The position numbers and the translations under genes were made by a program. A stretch of DNA of 64,000 nucleotides from Nocardioides marmoriginsengisoli (lineage in GTDB: Bacteria; Actinomycetota; Actinomycetes; Propionibacteriales; Nocardioidaceae), in contig NZ_RJSE01000003.1 of NCBI RefSeq assembly GCF_003725695.1, positions 380,006-444,005 of the forward strand, read 5' to 3'. The notes under the pieces were generated by a model. That model was given only the letters and a program-made list of their open reading frames with translations. It was not told where the DNA came from and searched no databases. Of this stretch, positions 54,665-63,222 are shown in pieces; the stretch's first letter is position 1, and every line of letters begins with the position of its first letter.

Positions 54665-56328
54665 TCGACCGCCAGCAGCAACGGGTAGCGCTCCTGGCCG
54701 CCGTCGTAGACGACCACGTCGACGCCGGCGTGGTTCGCCTCGATCCAGCTCTCGCAGCGCTCGACCAGGTCGCCGGCATCCGCGCCGCCGACCAGGGTGA
54801 CCAGCTCGCCGCCGCCGGTGAGCATCCGCTCCAGGATCGCGGTGGCGACGTCGACGAGGTCGCTGCCGACGACCGCGAAGTCACCCTGCAGCACGCCGAG
54901 CACGTCCCCGGTCTCGCACGGGCCCGCCGTCGTCATCGCCTGCTTGACCGCGACCGTGACCGCGCCGTGCCGGGTGCCGCGGGCGGCGGAGGTCATCTGC
55001 ACGACGTCCGCGTCGAAGGCGCGACCAGGCTCGTGCACCGCGATCGCCGCGATCCCCTGGACCTGGGCGCGGGTGGGCACCACGACGACCCGGACGTCGG
55101 CGCTCTCCTCGGCCGCCGCAGCCGCCGCCTCGGCGACACTCAGCGAGTCCGGGTCGTTGGGCAGCACCACGACCTCCTCGGCGCCGCTGGCCAGGATCGC
55201 GTCCAGGATCTCGCCCGTGCTCGGACGGAGGCCGGGTCGGCCGACGAGCACCCGGGCACCGGCCTCGGCGAAGATCCCGGCGAGGCCGTCGCCGGCGACC
55301 ACCGCGACCACGGCCCGGCCGCCGCGCGAGCCCGCCCCCTGGGAGCGCTTCTGGCGGGCGCGGGTGACCTGCTCGGCGAAGTGGGTGACCCGGATCCGCC
55401 GGGGACGGCCGGCGTCGATGCCGGCCTCGACCGCGGCGCCCACGTCGTCGGTGTGCACGTGCACGTTCCAGAGCCCGTCGCCGCCGACCACCACCAGCGA
55501 GTCGCCGAGCTCGCCGAGCCGGGCGCGCAGGCCCCCGATCGCGTCGTCCTCCGCGTCCAGCAGGTACATCACCTCGTACGCCGGCCCGTCCTCGGTCAGG
55601 TCCCCGGTGGGCAGCGGCGTCGGGATCGCGTGCGCCCCGATCGGCGCCGGGGCCGACATCGGACGCTGGCCGGTGACCGCGGACTCGGCCGCGTCCAGGA
55701 TCACGCACAGGCCGCGACCACCCGCGTCGACCACGCCGGCGTCGCGGAGGAGCTGCATCTGGTCCGGGGTCCGGGCGAGCGCCTCGCGGGCAGCGGCGGC
55801 CGCGGCCTTGAGGACGTCGCCGAGGTGCGCCTCGGGGTCCTCCGCGCGGGCGGCCGCGGCGATCGAGGCGGCCTTCGCGACGCTGAGCATGGTGCCCTCG
55901 ACGGGAGTACCCACCGCGGCGTAGGCGGCCTCGGTGGCCTGGGCGAAGCCTTCGGCCATCAGGGTCGCCGAGCGGTCCTCCGGGCCGCCCTGCCCCATCC
56001 GTCGCAGCAGCGCGCCGATCAGCTGGCTCAGGATCACTCCCGAGTTGCCGCGGGCGCCCAGCAGCGCGGCCTTGGCGTAGACCTGGAGTGCGTCGCGCAG
56101 GTCCGGCTCGCCGTCCGCCTCGGCGAGGTGCTCGCGGAGGGCTCCGCGGGCCGATTCCACGGTCAGGTACATGTTCGTCCCGGTGTCCCCGTCGGGCACC
56201 GGGTAGACGTTCAGCGCGTCGATCTCCTCGCGCGCGGAGGCGAGCCCCTGGACGGCCAGATCCGCGAAGCGGACGACCGCTCCCAGATCGAAGGTGGCGA
56301 TAGCCTCGCCACGCGTCCCAGTACTCAT
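54661..56328 (-). CDS. DAK2/DegV-type protein (FakA-like)
   Basis: A 555-residue protein. The N-terminal DhaL domain has NVYPVPDGDTGTNM (metal-binding aspartates) and LGARGNSGVILSQL; a middle domain has DSLVVVGGDGLWNVHVHTDDVG; the C-terminal half is the FakA-type segment with VVLPNDPDS. In Firmicutes such a protein phosphorylates fatty acids bound to FakB. The actinobacterial role is less clear, though the gene next to recG is conserved. I start at the ATG at 56328 with GAGGG upstream. Confidence 0.9.
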   Translation of the reverse strand: MSTGTRGEAIATFDLGAVVRFADLAVQGLASAREEIDALNVYPVPDGDTGTNMYLTVESARGALREHLAEADGEPDLRDALQVYAKAALLGARGNSGVILSQLIGALLRRMGQGGPEDRSATLMAEGFAQATEAAYAAVGTPVEGTMLSVAKAASIAAAARAEDPEAHLGDVLKAAAAAAREALARTPDQMQLLRDAGVVDAGGRGLCVILDAAESAVTGQRPMSAPAPIGAHAIPTPLPTGDLTEDGPAYEVMYLLDAEDDAIGGLRARLGELGDSLVVVGGDGLWNVHVHTDDVGAAVEAGIDAGRPRRIRVTHFAEQVTRARQKRSQGAGSRGGRAVVAVVAGDGLAGIFAEAGARVLVGRPGLRPSTGEILDAILASGAEEVVVLPNDPDSLSVAEAAAAAAEESADVRVVVVPTRAQVQGIAAIAVHEPGRAFDADVVQMTSAARGTRHGAVTVAVKQAMTTAGPCETGDVLGVLQGDFAVVGSDLVDVATAILERMLTGGGELVTLVGGADAGDLVERCESWIEANHAGVDVVVYDGGQERYPLLLAVE

Positions 56329-56486
56329 GCCCACCCTCGTGAAGTCGATGCGGATCACGCTAGTAGACGGTTCCTCGATTCGCGCGGAGGGGGTTGTGTC
56401 GTTTATCCTTCTTCGGTTGCCCGGATCGGAACACGTCCGCCTCGGGCCCCCATCTTCGATACACCCGCAAACCCAAGGAGTGCACG

Positions 56487-56672
56487 GTGGCTGCCGTCTG
56501 CGACATCTGCGCCAAGAAGCCCGGCTTCGGCAACAACCGCCCGTGGTCCCGCAAGATCACGAAGCGCCGCTTCAACCCGAACATCCAGCGCGTCCGCGCC
56601 ACGGTCAACGGCACGCCCAAGCGCGTCAACGTGTGCACCGGCTGCCTGAAGGCCGGCAAGGTCTCCCGCTAG
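56487..56672 (+). CDS. rpmB: 50S ribosomal protein L28, zinc-binding form
   Basis: L28, 61 residues. AAVCDICAKKPGFGNNRPWSRKITKRRFNPNIQRVR is diagnostic, and cysteines in CDIC and CTGC form the zinc site. The GTG at 56487 follows AAGGAG by six bases. The gene is divergent from the DAK2 gene and is followed by repeat cluster C. Confidence 0.97.
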   Translation: MAAVCDICAKKPGFGNNRPWSRKITKRRFNPNIQRVRATVNGTPKRVNVCTGCLKAGKVSR

Positions 56673-56682
56673 ACCCCAGCGC

Positions 56683-56766
56683 GTTGAGTAGGCCCTAAGC
56701 ACCGTTGAGCGGGCCCTTCGGATTCGTCCGAAGGGCCCGCTCAACGGTATTTAGCGCCTACTCAAC
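56683..56766. repeat. Palindromic repeat cluster C (GTTGAGTAGGCCC family), nested double hairpin
   Basis: Outer arms GTTGAGTAGGCCCTAA (56683-56698) and 56751-56766 match at 15 of 16 positions. Inside is a perfect 22-bp stem, 56701-56722 with 56727-56748, closed by a TTCG loop. The inner arms begin ACCGTTGAGCGGGCCC, a variant of the same motif. The element fills the gap between convergent rpmB and thiL, touching the thiL stop. It probably acts as a bidirectional terminator. Confidence 0.8.
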
Positions 56767-57729
56767 CTAGAAATGGGTCCAGCCGGGGTCGCCCTCGTAG
56801 ATCTCGCCGTCGACCGTCACACCCTCCCCGGCGGTGACCGACCCGATCGGGCGGAACGGCTCGGGAAGCTCGGTGCCGGCCGGGAAGGTCGCGACCAGCG
56901 GGTGGTCCTCGCCGCCGCCGAGCACGAACTGCAGCGGCTCCACGCCGAGCGCGGCTCCGACCGCGACCAGCGGGTCGTCGAGCGTGAACGCGTCGGACCG
57001 TACGTCGATCGCTACCCCGGAACCGGCGGCGAGGTGCCCGAGGTCGGCGACCAGCCCGTCGGAGACGTCGATCATCGCGGTGGCACCGGCCTTCGCCGCT
57101 GCCGGCCCCGCGTCGTACGGGGGCTCGGGGCGCTGGTGAGCCACGACGACCGCGCGCGGCGACCGGAACCCGCGCCCCAGGACGGCGAGCCCGGCGGCCG
57201 CCCAGCCCTGGCGGCCGGCGATCGCCAGGACGTCGCCGGCCCGGGCGCCCGAGCGCAGCACCGGAGCGACCTCGCACTCCCCCAGCACCGTGATCGCGAC
57301 GACGATCTCGCTCCCCCGGGTGATGTCGCCGCCGATCACGCTGGCGCCGACCAGCGCCGCCTCCGCGGCGATCCCCTCGGCCAGGTCGACGGCCCACTGC
57401 GCCGGCAGGTCGGCCGGCAGCGCCAACCCGACCGTCAACGCGGTCGCGCGTCCCCCCATCGCGTTGACGTCGGAGATGTTCTGGGCGGCGGCGCGGTGGC
57501 CGACGTCGGTCGCGGTGGCCCAGTCACGGCGGAAGTGCCGGTTCTCGACGAGCAGGTCGGTGGAGACCACCACGTGCCCCTTCGGAGCCCGCAGCACGGC
57601 GGCATCGTCGCCGGGGCCGACGTACACGGCCGGGCCCTGCTCGAACCGCTGCACCAGCTCGGCGATCAGGCCGAACTCGCCCAGGTCGGCCACGGTCGCG
57701 CCCGCCTGGAGCGGGGTCGGAGAGGTCAT
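56767..57729 (-). CDS. thiL: Thiamine-monophosphate kinase
   Basis: ThiL, 320 residues, makes thiamine diphosphate from thiamine monophosphate. GEFGLIAELV at the start, then VGPGDDAAVLRAP, VVSTDLLVENRHFRRDW, NISDVNAMGGRATALTVGLALP and a final MIDVSDGLVADLGHLA segment are the kinase metal and substrate motifs. AAGAGT lies six bases before the ATG and no Shine-Dalgarno is seen, so a leaderless start is likely. Confidence 0.96.
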   Translation of the reverse strand: MTSPTPLQAGATVADLGEFGLIAELVQRFEQGPAVYVGPGDDAAVLRAPKGHVVVSTDLLVENRHFRRDWATATDVGHRAAAQNISDVNAMGGRATALTVGLALPADLPAQWAVDLAEGIAAEAALVGASVIGGDITRGSEIVVAITVLGECEVAPVLRSGARAGDVLAIAGRQGWAAAGLAVLGRGFRSPRAVVVAHQRPEPPYDAGPAAAKAGATAMIDVSDGLVADLGHLAAGSGVAIDVRSDAFTLDDPLVAVGAALGVEPLQFVLGGGEDHPLVATFPAGTELPEPFRPIGSVTAGEGVTVDGEIYEGDPGWTHF

Positions 57730-57735
57730 GGGGCA

Positions 57736-57741
57736 ACTCTT
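57736..57741 (-). promoter_or_regulatory. -10 element of leaderless thiL
   Basis: AAGAGT on the minus strand ends six bases before the ATG at 57729. It is close to the AAGAAT used at dxr, with the same spacing. Confidence 0.45.
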
Positions 57742-57834
57742 CCACCCCGCTCCCCGATCGGTCCGGCGGGCACGCGGAACCCGGGTCGCTCAGCGAACCG
57801 CACAGCCCCGGTTTCGCCTCACCCCTGCGTCCGA

Positions 57835-57840
57835 TAGGTT
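57835..57840 (+). promoter_or_regulatory. -10 element upstream of RAM-domain gene
   Basis: TAGGTT lies about 41 bases before the ATG at 57882, giving a short leader that contains GGGAG at 57871-57875. Predicted by eye. Confidence 0.35.
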
Positions 57841-57881
57841 TGCCACGGCCCACACTCACTGCCGAGACGAGGGAGACTCAC

Positions 57882-58118
57882 ATGGTTGTCCAGGCCTACA
57901 TCCTGATCCAGACCGATGTCGGCAAGGCGGCAGAGGTCGCGGCCAAGATCACCGACATCAAGGGCGTCATCCTCGCCGAGGACGTCACCGGCCCGTACGA
58001 CGTGATCGTGCGCGCCGAGGCCCGCAACGTCGATGAGCTGGGCAAGCTGGTCGTCGCCAAGGTGCAGACCTTGGACGGGATCACCCGCACGCTGACCTGC
58101 CCGGTCGTGCACATCTGA
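57882..58118 (+). CDS. Stand-alone AsnC/Lrp ligand-binding (RAM) domain protein
   Basis: A 78-residue protein made of the ligand-binding half of Lrp/AsnC regulators only. VVQAYILIQTDVGKAAEVAAKITDIKGVILAEDVTGPYDVIVRAEA is the RAM beta-alpha-beta fold, with G-P-Y-D near the ligand site. It has no helix-turn-helix, so it does not bind DNA by itself. I use the ATG at 57882 with GGGAG seven bases upstream. Such stand-alone RAM proteins are frequent in actinobacteria; function is unclear. Confidence 0.88.
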   Translation: MVVQAYILIQTDVGKAAEVAAKITDIKGVILAEDVTGPYDVIVRAEARNVDELGKLVVAKVQTLDGITRTLTCPVVHI

Positions 58119-58129
58119 TCGTCGCATCG

Positions 58130-58194
58130 GGCGTCGTGGTCCGTTCCTTCGGGGTTCGTGGAACCAGAACCCCGATCGAACGGGCCACGACGCC
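58130..58194. terminator. Nested hairpin after RAM-domain gene (locus D)
   Basis: GGCGTCGTGGTCCGTTC (58130-58146) pairs with 58178-58194 with one G-U pair. Inside, TCGGGGTTC (58149-58157) pairs with GAACCCCGA (58167-58175). On the plus strand GTTTTC follows. It lies between convergent genes and should stop transcription from the plus side. Confidence 0.7.
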
Positions 58195-58227
58195 GTTTTC
58201 GACGGACCAGAACGCCGGACTCGACGG
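58185..58227. repeat. Intergenic repeat module D (CCACGACGCC...CCGGACTCGACGG)
   Basis: A 43-base segment with 33 of 43 positions equal to 32032-32074. It begins in the 3' arm of the locus D hairpin and ends at the base before the ddl stop codon. Module E likewise ends at a stop codon of a minus-strand gene. Confidence 0.55.
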
Positions 58228-59337
58228 TCAGCGGAGGCCGGTGTCGCGGGAGAGCGCCAGCCCGACCAGCCGGTCCAGCAGCGCCGGGTAGTCCAGCCCC
58301 GAGGCGGCCCACATCCGCGGGAACATCGACGTCGCGGTGAACCCCGGCATCGTCTCGACCTCGTTGAGCACCACCCGGCCGTCGCCGAAGACGAAGAAGT
58401 CGACGCGCGCGAGCCCCTCGACGTCCAGCGCCTCGAACGCCTGGACCGCCAGCCGGCGGACCTGGTCGGCCACCTCGTCGGGCAGGTCGGCCGGCACCTC
58501 CAGCGCGGTGTTCTGCTCGGGCAGGTACTTGGCCTCGAAGTCGTAGAAGGTGTGCGCCGCGTCGATCCGGATCTCGGCGATCGCCGAGACCTCCGGCCGC
58601 GCACCGCCCTCGCCCTGGAGGACGCCGATCTCGACCTCGCGGGCACCGATCGCGCCGGCTTCGACGAGCACCTTCGGGTCGAACCGCTGCGCCTCGGCGA
58701 TCGCGTCGGCCAGTCCTTCCGGCCTGTCCACCCGGCTGATCCCGAAGCTCGAGCCGGCCCGGGCCGGCTTCACGAACACGGGGTAGCCGAGCCCGGCGAC
58801 CGCCTCGGTGATCGCGGCCGGGTCGTTCGCCCACGTGCCCGGACGGACCAGGACCCACGGGAGCACCGGCAGCCCCTGGGCGGCGAAGAGCAGCTTCATG
58901 AACATCTTGTCGGTGCCGACGGCCGAGGAGAGCACGCCGGCGCCGACGTACCGGACTCCGGAGAGCTCCAGGAGGCCCTGCAGGGTGCCGTCCTGGCCCC
59001 AGGGGCCGTGCATCACCGGGAAGACCACGTCGACCTCGCCGAGGCGCCTGGGGACCTCTCCAGGCGCGCTCACGACCAGGTCGGCGGTGGGGCTGAGGGT
59101 CACCTCCTGGTCGCTGGTCACCGACGGCAGCTCGCCGGCCGGTCCGAGCGCGAGCCGGTCGGCGTCGCCGGACTCCAGTACCCAGCGGCCGTCGGTGGTG
59201 ATGCCGACCGGGATGACCTCGTACTTGTCCGGGTCGAGCGACCTGATCACGCTGCCCGCGGAGACGCAGGAGATCGCGTGCTCGGACGACCTGCCGCCGA
59301 AGACGACCGCGACACGGACCCTGGATCGCTCGCTCAT
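58228..59337 (-). CDS. ddl: D-alanine-D-alanine ligase
   Basis: Ddl, 369 residues, joins two D-alanines for peptidoglycan. VAVVFGGRSSEHAISC, HGPWGQDGTLQGLLELSGVRYVG and the ATP-grasp segments FVKPARAGSSFGIS and RVDFFVFGDGRVVLNEVETMPGFT are present. TAAGGT lies seven bases before the ATG without a Shine-Dalgarno. It is divergent from the PLP lyase gene, 56 bases away. Confidence 0.97.
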   Translation of the reverse strand: MSERSRVRVAVVFGGRSSEHAISCVSAGSVIRSLDPDKYEVIPVGITTDGRWVLESGDADRLALGPAGELPSVTSDQEVTLSPTADLVVSAPGEVPRRLGEVDVVFPVMHGPWGQDGTLQGLLELSGVRYVGAGVLSSAVGTDKMFMKLLFAAQGLPVLPWVLVRPGTWANDPAAITEAVAGLGYPVFVKPARAGSSFGISRVDRPEGLADAIAEAQRFDPKVLVEAGAIGAREVEIGVLQGEGGARPEVSAIAEIRIDAAHTFYDFEAKYLPEQNTALEVPADLPDEVADQVRRLAVQAFEALDVEGLARVDFFVFGDGRVVLNEVETMPGFTATSMFPRMWAASGLDYPALLDRLVGLALSRDTGLR

Positions 59338-59344
59338 CCGGCAG

Positions 59345-59350
59345 ACCTTA
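59345..59350 (-). promoter_or_regulatory. -10 element of ddl
   Basis: TAAGGT on the minus strand ends seven bases before the ATG of ddl. It suggests a leaderless or nearly leaderless transcript. Confidence 0.4.
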
Positions 59351-59381
59351 CCGGCGGCAGTCCACCGCGACCTCCTCCGAC

Positions 59382-59387
59382 TACCTT
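59382..59387 (+). promoter_or_regulatory. -10 element of leaderless PLP lyase gene
   Basis: TACCTT ends six bases before the ATG at 59394. Hexamer and spacing match those of tetR at 41270. Confidence 0.5.
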
Positions 59388-59393
59388 TGCTCC

Positions 59394-60452
59394 ATGCGTC
59401 CCGCCACCCGAGCCGTCCACGTCGGTCGTCCCCCGCACGAGGTCGACCAGCCCCTCAACGTCCCGATCACGATGGCGTCCACGTACGTCGCCGGCGGCGA
59501 TCGCGAGTACGGCAGGTACGCCAACCCGACCTGGACCGCCTTCGAGGAGGCCCTGGCGTCGCTCGAGGGCGGCGAGGACGGTACGACGCACTGCCTGGCG
59601 TTCTCGAGCGGCCTCGCCGCCGTCGCCACCGTGCTCGACCTGGTCGGCTCGGACCAGGTGGTGGTCGCGCCGCGGCACGCCTACAACGGCACCGTGATGC
59701 AGCTCGCCGACCTGGAGGCGCGCGGGCGTCTGCGGGCCAACCTGGTCGACATCACCGACACCGCAGCCGTGGTGGCGGCCTGCGAGGACGCCGCCCTGGT
59801 CTGGCTGGAGTCCCCCACCAACCCGGCGATGGAGATCGCCGACATCGCCGCGATCACCGCGGCCGCGCACGAGGCCGGTGCCCGGGTCGTGGTCGACAAC
59901 ACCTTCGCCACCCCGATCCTGCAGCGACCGCTGGAGGACGGCGTCGACCTGGTGGTGCACTCCGCGACCAAGTACCTGGCCGGACACTCCGATGTCCTGC
60001 TCGGCGCCCTGCTCACCCGGGACCCCGAGCTGCTGGCGGTGCTCAAGGGCCGCCGCGACCTGATCGGCGCGATCCCCGGCGCGTTCGAGGCCTGGCTGGC
60101 GCTGCGCGGGCTGCGCACGCTGCCGCTGCGGGTCGAGCGCGCCCAGGCCAACGCCGCCGAGCTCGCCGTACGGCTGGGGGCGCACCCCGCGGTGACCGAG
60201 GTCCGCTACCCGGGCTTCGGGGCGATGATCTCGATCGTGCTCGGCGACGCCGCTGCCGCCGACCGGCTCACCCACGGCACCGCGTTGTGGGTGCACGCCA
60301 CGTCCCTGGGCGGCGTCGAGTCGACCTTCGAGCGGCGCCGGCGCTGGGCTTCCGAGCCGAGCACCATCCCGGAGGGGCTGGTCAGGCTCTCGGTCGGCGT
60401 GGAGGACGTCGAGGACCTCTGGGAGGACCTGGTCGCGGTGCTGGACCGGTGA
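59394..60452 (+). CDS. Cystathionine gamma-lyase/synthase-family PLP enzyme
   Basis: A 352-residue Cys/Met-metabolism PLP enzyme. ANPTWTAFEEALASLEGG and LAFSSGLAAVATVLDL lie in the cofactor-binding half, VVDNTFATPILQRPLEDG in the middle, and the PLP lysine in HSATKYLAGHSD. ATSLGGVESTFERRRRW near the end is a family mark. It could act on cystathionine, homoserine or another sulfur amino acid; I cannot separate lyase from synthase by eye. The TGA overlaps the next gene's GTG by four bases. Confidence 0.9.
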   Translation: MRPATRAVHVGRPPHEVDQPLNVPITMASTYVAGGDREYGRYANPTWTAFEEALASLEGGEDGTTHCLAFSSGLAAVATVLDLVGSDQVVVAPRHAYNGTVMQLADLEARGRLRANLVDITDTAAVVAACEDAALVWLESPTNPAMEIADIAAITAAAHEAGARVVVDNTFATPILQRPLEDGVDLVVHSATKYLAGHSDVLLGALLTRDPELLAVLKGRRDLIGAIPGAFEAWLALRGLRTLPLRVERAQANAAELAVRLGAHPAVTEVRYPGFGAMISIVLGDAAAADRLTHGTALWVHATSLGGVESTFERRRRWASEPSTIPEGLVRLSVGVEDVEDLWEDLVAVLDR

Positions 60453-61345
60453 AGGGTCTCCCCGACGGCCTGCACGTCCGACCGCTCGGCCTGGACGACT
60501 CCGCGGCGGTCTACGCGGTGATGGCGGCCTCGGAGCTCGCGGTGCTCGGCACCGTGACCCTGGAGGAGGCCGACATCGTCGCCGATTGGAGCCGACCCAG
60601 CTTCGACGTCGCCGCGAGCACGGTCGGCGTCCTCGACGGCGACCTGCTGATCGGGTACGCCGAGGTGAGCGACACCGGGCGCGGCGACGCCGCCGTGCAC
60701 CCCGACCACCTCGGCCGCGGCATCGGCACCGCCCTCGCCGGCTGGATGAAGGCGACCGCTCGCGCACAGGGAGCCACCGAGGTGTCGATGCCGGTGCCTG
60801 CCGGCTCGCCCGGCGAGAGCCTGCTGCGCGCCCTCGGCTACGAGGCGCGCCACGAGTCCTGGGTTCTCGCGCTGCCCGAGGGTGCCGAGATCCCGGCGCA
60901 GCCGCTGCCTCCCGGCTACCTGCTGCGGATCGCCGGGAGCGCCGAGCTGGAGCCGGCGTACCGGGTGATCGAGGACGCCTTCGGCGAGTGGGCCGGCCGA
61001 CCGCGGCACTCGTACGACGACTGGCTCGGCCGGATCACCGGGCGCCCCGGCTACCTCCCCTGGAACGTCCAGGTGGTCCTGGACCCGGACGGAGCGGTCG
61101 TCGGCGCGGTCAACGTCGACCTCGGCACGAGCACCGGCTTCGTCAACCAGGTCGCGGTCCGCGCCGATCAGCGCGGCCGCGGGCTCGCCAAGGCACTGCT
61201 GGCCGCGGCGTTCGCCTCGGCACGCGAGCACGGCGCCACCAGGTCCGAGCTGAGCACCGACTCCCGGACCGGAGCGCTCGACCTCTACCTCGGGCTCGGG
61301 ATGACGGTCGAGAGCACCTGGATCAACCTGGGCACCGAGGTCTGA
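60449..61345 (+). CDS. Double-GNAT acetyltransferase
   Basis: A 298-residue protein with two GNAT domains. The first (about 1-145) has AAVHPDHLGRGIGTALAGWM; the second (about 150-298) has VNQVAVRADQRGRGLAKALL; both keep the acetyl-CoA loop R/Q-x-x-G-x-G/A. The two-domain layout recalls mycothiol synthase MshD, but the gene is coupled to the PLP lyase rather than to mycothiol genes. The GTG start is in the TGA overlap. Its stop is one base from the convergent gpsA stop. Confidence 0.88.
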   Translation: MKGLPDGLHVRPLGLDDSAAVYAVMAASELAVLGTVTLEEADIVADWSRPSFDVAASTVGVLDGDLLIGYAEVSDTGRGDAAVHPDHLGRGIGTALAGWMKATARAQGATEVSMPVPAGSPGESLLRALGYEARHESWVLALPEGAEIPAQPLPPGYLLRIAGSAELEPAYRVIEDAFGEWAGRPRHSYDDWLGRITGRPGYLPWNVQVVLDPDGAVVGAVNVDLGTSTGFVNQVAVRADQRGRGLAKALLAAAFASAREHGATRSELSTDSRTGALDLYLGLGMTVESTWINLGTEV

Positions 61346-61346
61346 G

Positions 61347-62348
61347 TCAGTCCCGCTCGGCCTTGGTCTCGCGGGCGATGAACGCGTCCATCATCTCCCG
61401 GGTGCCGATCTCCCCGCGGACGACCGCGTCGACGTGCTCGGCGATCGGGGCGTCCACGCCGTTGCGGCGCGCCAGGTCGAGGATGGAGGCGCACGACTTG
61501 GCACCCTCGGCGACCTGGCTGGTGGTCGCGTAGATCTCCTCGACGCTCAGCCCCTGGCCGAGCTTCTCGCCGAAGGTCCGGTTCCGGGAGAGCGGCGACG
61601 AGCAGGTCGCCACCAGGTCGCCGAGGCCGGCCAGGCCCATCAGGGTGAGCGGATCCGCCCCCAGCTTCATCGCCAGCCGGGCCGTCTCGGCCAGGCCGCG
61701 GGTGATCAGCGACGCCGTGGTGTTGTCGCCGAAGCCGAGACCCACCGCCATCCCGACGCAGAGGCCGACGACGTTCTTGTAGGCGCCGCCGAGCTCGCAG
61801 CCGACCACGTCGGTGCTCCGGTACGGACGGAACGCGCGCGAGTGGCAGAGCTCCTGGACCTGCTTCGCCACCGCGTCATCGGCGCACGCCACGACGCTGG
61901 CGGCCGGCTCGCGCATCGCGATCTCCTTGGCCAGGTTCGGCCCGCTGACCACGCTGATCCGCTCCGGCCCGGCCCCGGTCACCTCGGCGATGACCTCGCT
62001 CATCCGCTTGGTGGTGCCGAGCTCGACGCCCTTCATCAACGAGATGAACACCGCGTCCTCGGGCACCAGCGGCGCCCAGGCGGCCAGGTTCTCCCGCAAC
62101 GACTGCGACGGCACCGAGAGCACGACGTACTCCGCACCGGCGAGCGCCTCGGCCGGGTCGCTGGTGGCCCGGATGCCCGCGGGCAGCTCGACGCCGGGGA
62201 AGTAGTCCGGGTTCTCGTGCCGGTCGTTGACCGCGGTGACGACGTCCTCCCGCCGCGCCCACAGGGTGACCTCGTTGCCGGCATCGGCGAGGACGATCCC
62301 GAAGGCCGTCCCCCAGGAGCCGGCACTGAACACTGCGACGCGAGCCAT
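61347..62348 (-). CDS. gpsA: Glycerol-3-phosphate dehydrogenase [NAD(P)+]
   Basis: GpsA, 333 residues, makes sn-glycerol 3-phosphate for phospholipids. VAVFSAGSWGTAFGIVLADAG carries the nucleotide fold; SVVSGPNLAKEIA, ELGGAYKNVVGLCVGMAVGLGFGDNTTASLITRGLAE and LAGLGDLVATCSSPLSRNRTFG are enzyme signatures. The ATG shares one base with the plsC stop. It lies next to the acyltransferase that uses its pathway product. Confidence 0.97.
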   Translation of the reverse strand: MARVAVFSAGSWGTAFGIVLADAGNEVTLWARREDVVTAVNDRHENPDYFPGVELPAGIRATSDPAEALAGAEYVVLSVPSQSLRENLAAWAPLVPEDAVFISLMKGVELGTTKRMSEVIAEVTGAGPERISVVSGPNLAKEIAMREPAASVVACADDAVAKQVQELCHSRAFRPYRSTDVVGCELGGAYKNVVGLCVGMAVGLGFGDNTTASLITRGLAETARLAMKLGADPLTLMGLAGLGDLVATCSSPLSRNRTFGEKLGQGLSVEEIYATTSQVAEGAKSCASILDLARRNGVDAPIAEHVDAVVRGEIGTREMMDAFIARETKAERD

Positions 62349-63172
62349 CAGGCACGCCGTCCCTTCTTCTGGTCGTCCGCAGACGACTTGTTGGGGTTGC
62401 CGATCTCGGTGATGCCGGCCTTCTTCGGGTCGAAGCGCTCCGCCGGCGGGGTCTCGCCGCGCAGTTCGCCGACCAGTTCGCTGATCGCGGCCATGATCCG
62501 GTCGGTGGCCAGGTGGAGCACCTCGTTCGTCACCGCCCCGCCGTTGTCCGCGACCCTCGCCGCCAGGTCGGAGAGGTCGACCGGGTCGCCCACCTTGTAG
62601 CGCGCCGTCCGGCGCGGGAACAGGTGCGGCCGGGCCGTGTACGGCGCCAGGATCTCCTGGGCGCCCCACTGCCCGATCGGGATCACCGGGCACCCGGTCT
62701 CCAGGGCGATCCGGGCGGCACCGGTCTTGCCGCGCATCGGCCAGCCGGTCGGGTCCTTGGTGATGGTGCCCTCGGGGTAGACGCCCACGCAGCCGCCCGC
62801 GCGCACCGAGGCGACCGCTGCGTCGAACGCCTTGGCCGCGTCCGTGGTGGTGCGCGAGACCGGGATCATCCGCGCGTCCCGGACGATGTGGCCGACCACC
62901 GGGACGTCGAACAACGCATCCTTGGTCAGGTACTGGACGAGCCGGCCGTGCTCGTAGAGCAACCAGGCGAGGGTCAGCGGGTCGATGTGCGAGACGTGGT
63001 TCATCGCGATCACGCAGCCGCCGGTCGCGGGAATCTTCTCGCCGTCGATCCACTCGTGCTTGGTGGTCGCCAGCAGGGTCGGCTTCAGGATCGCCACGCA
63101 GGTGGACCAGGCCCACCCGCGCCGCTCCTGCAGCTTCCGCACCTTGACCACGTCGCGGCTCCCTTCGACCAT
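62348..63172 (-). CDS. plsC: 1-acyl-sn-glycerol-3-phosphate acyltransferase
   Basis: A 274-residue PlsC-type acyltransferase that forms phosphatidate. The catalytic H-x4-D motif is NHVSHIDPL; the acceptor motif is GGCVGVYPEGTIT. An ATG at 63172 and a GTG farther in are possible starts; I keep the ATG. It overlaps gpsA by one base, so both lipid steps are made together. CofC is divergent, 50 bases away. Confidence 0.93.
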   Translation of the reverse strand: MVEGSRDVVKVRKLQERRGWAWSTCVAILKPTLLATTKHEWIDGEKIPATGGCVIAMNHVSHIDPLTLAWLLYEHGRLVQYLTKDALFDVPVVGHIVRDARMIPVSRTTTDAAKAFDAAVASVRAGGCVGVYPEGTITKDPTGWPMRGKTGAARIALETGCPVIPIGQWGAQEILAPYTARPHLFPRRTARYKVGDPVDLSDLAARVADNGGAVTNEVLHLATDRIMAAISELVGELRGETPPAERFDPKKAGITEIGNPNKSSADDQKKGRRA

Positions 63173-63209
63173 CCGGCACCGTGCAGGAGCACCCTACCGA
63201 CGCTGCTGC

Positions 63210-63215
63210 GAGGAT
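63210..63215 (+). promoter_or_regulatory. -10 element of cofC
   Basis: GAGGAT ends seven bases before the GTG at 63223. The first base differs from the usual T, so the call is weak. Confidence 0.3.
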
Positions 63216-63222
63216 CGTCCCT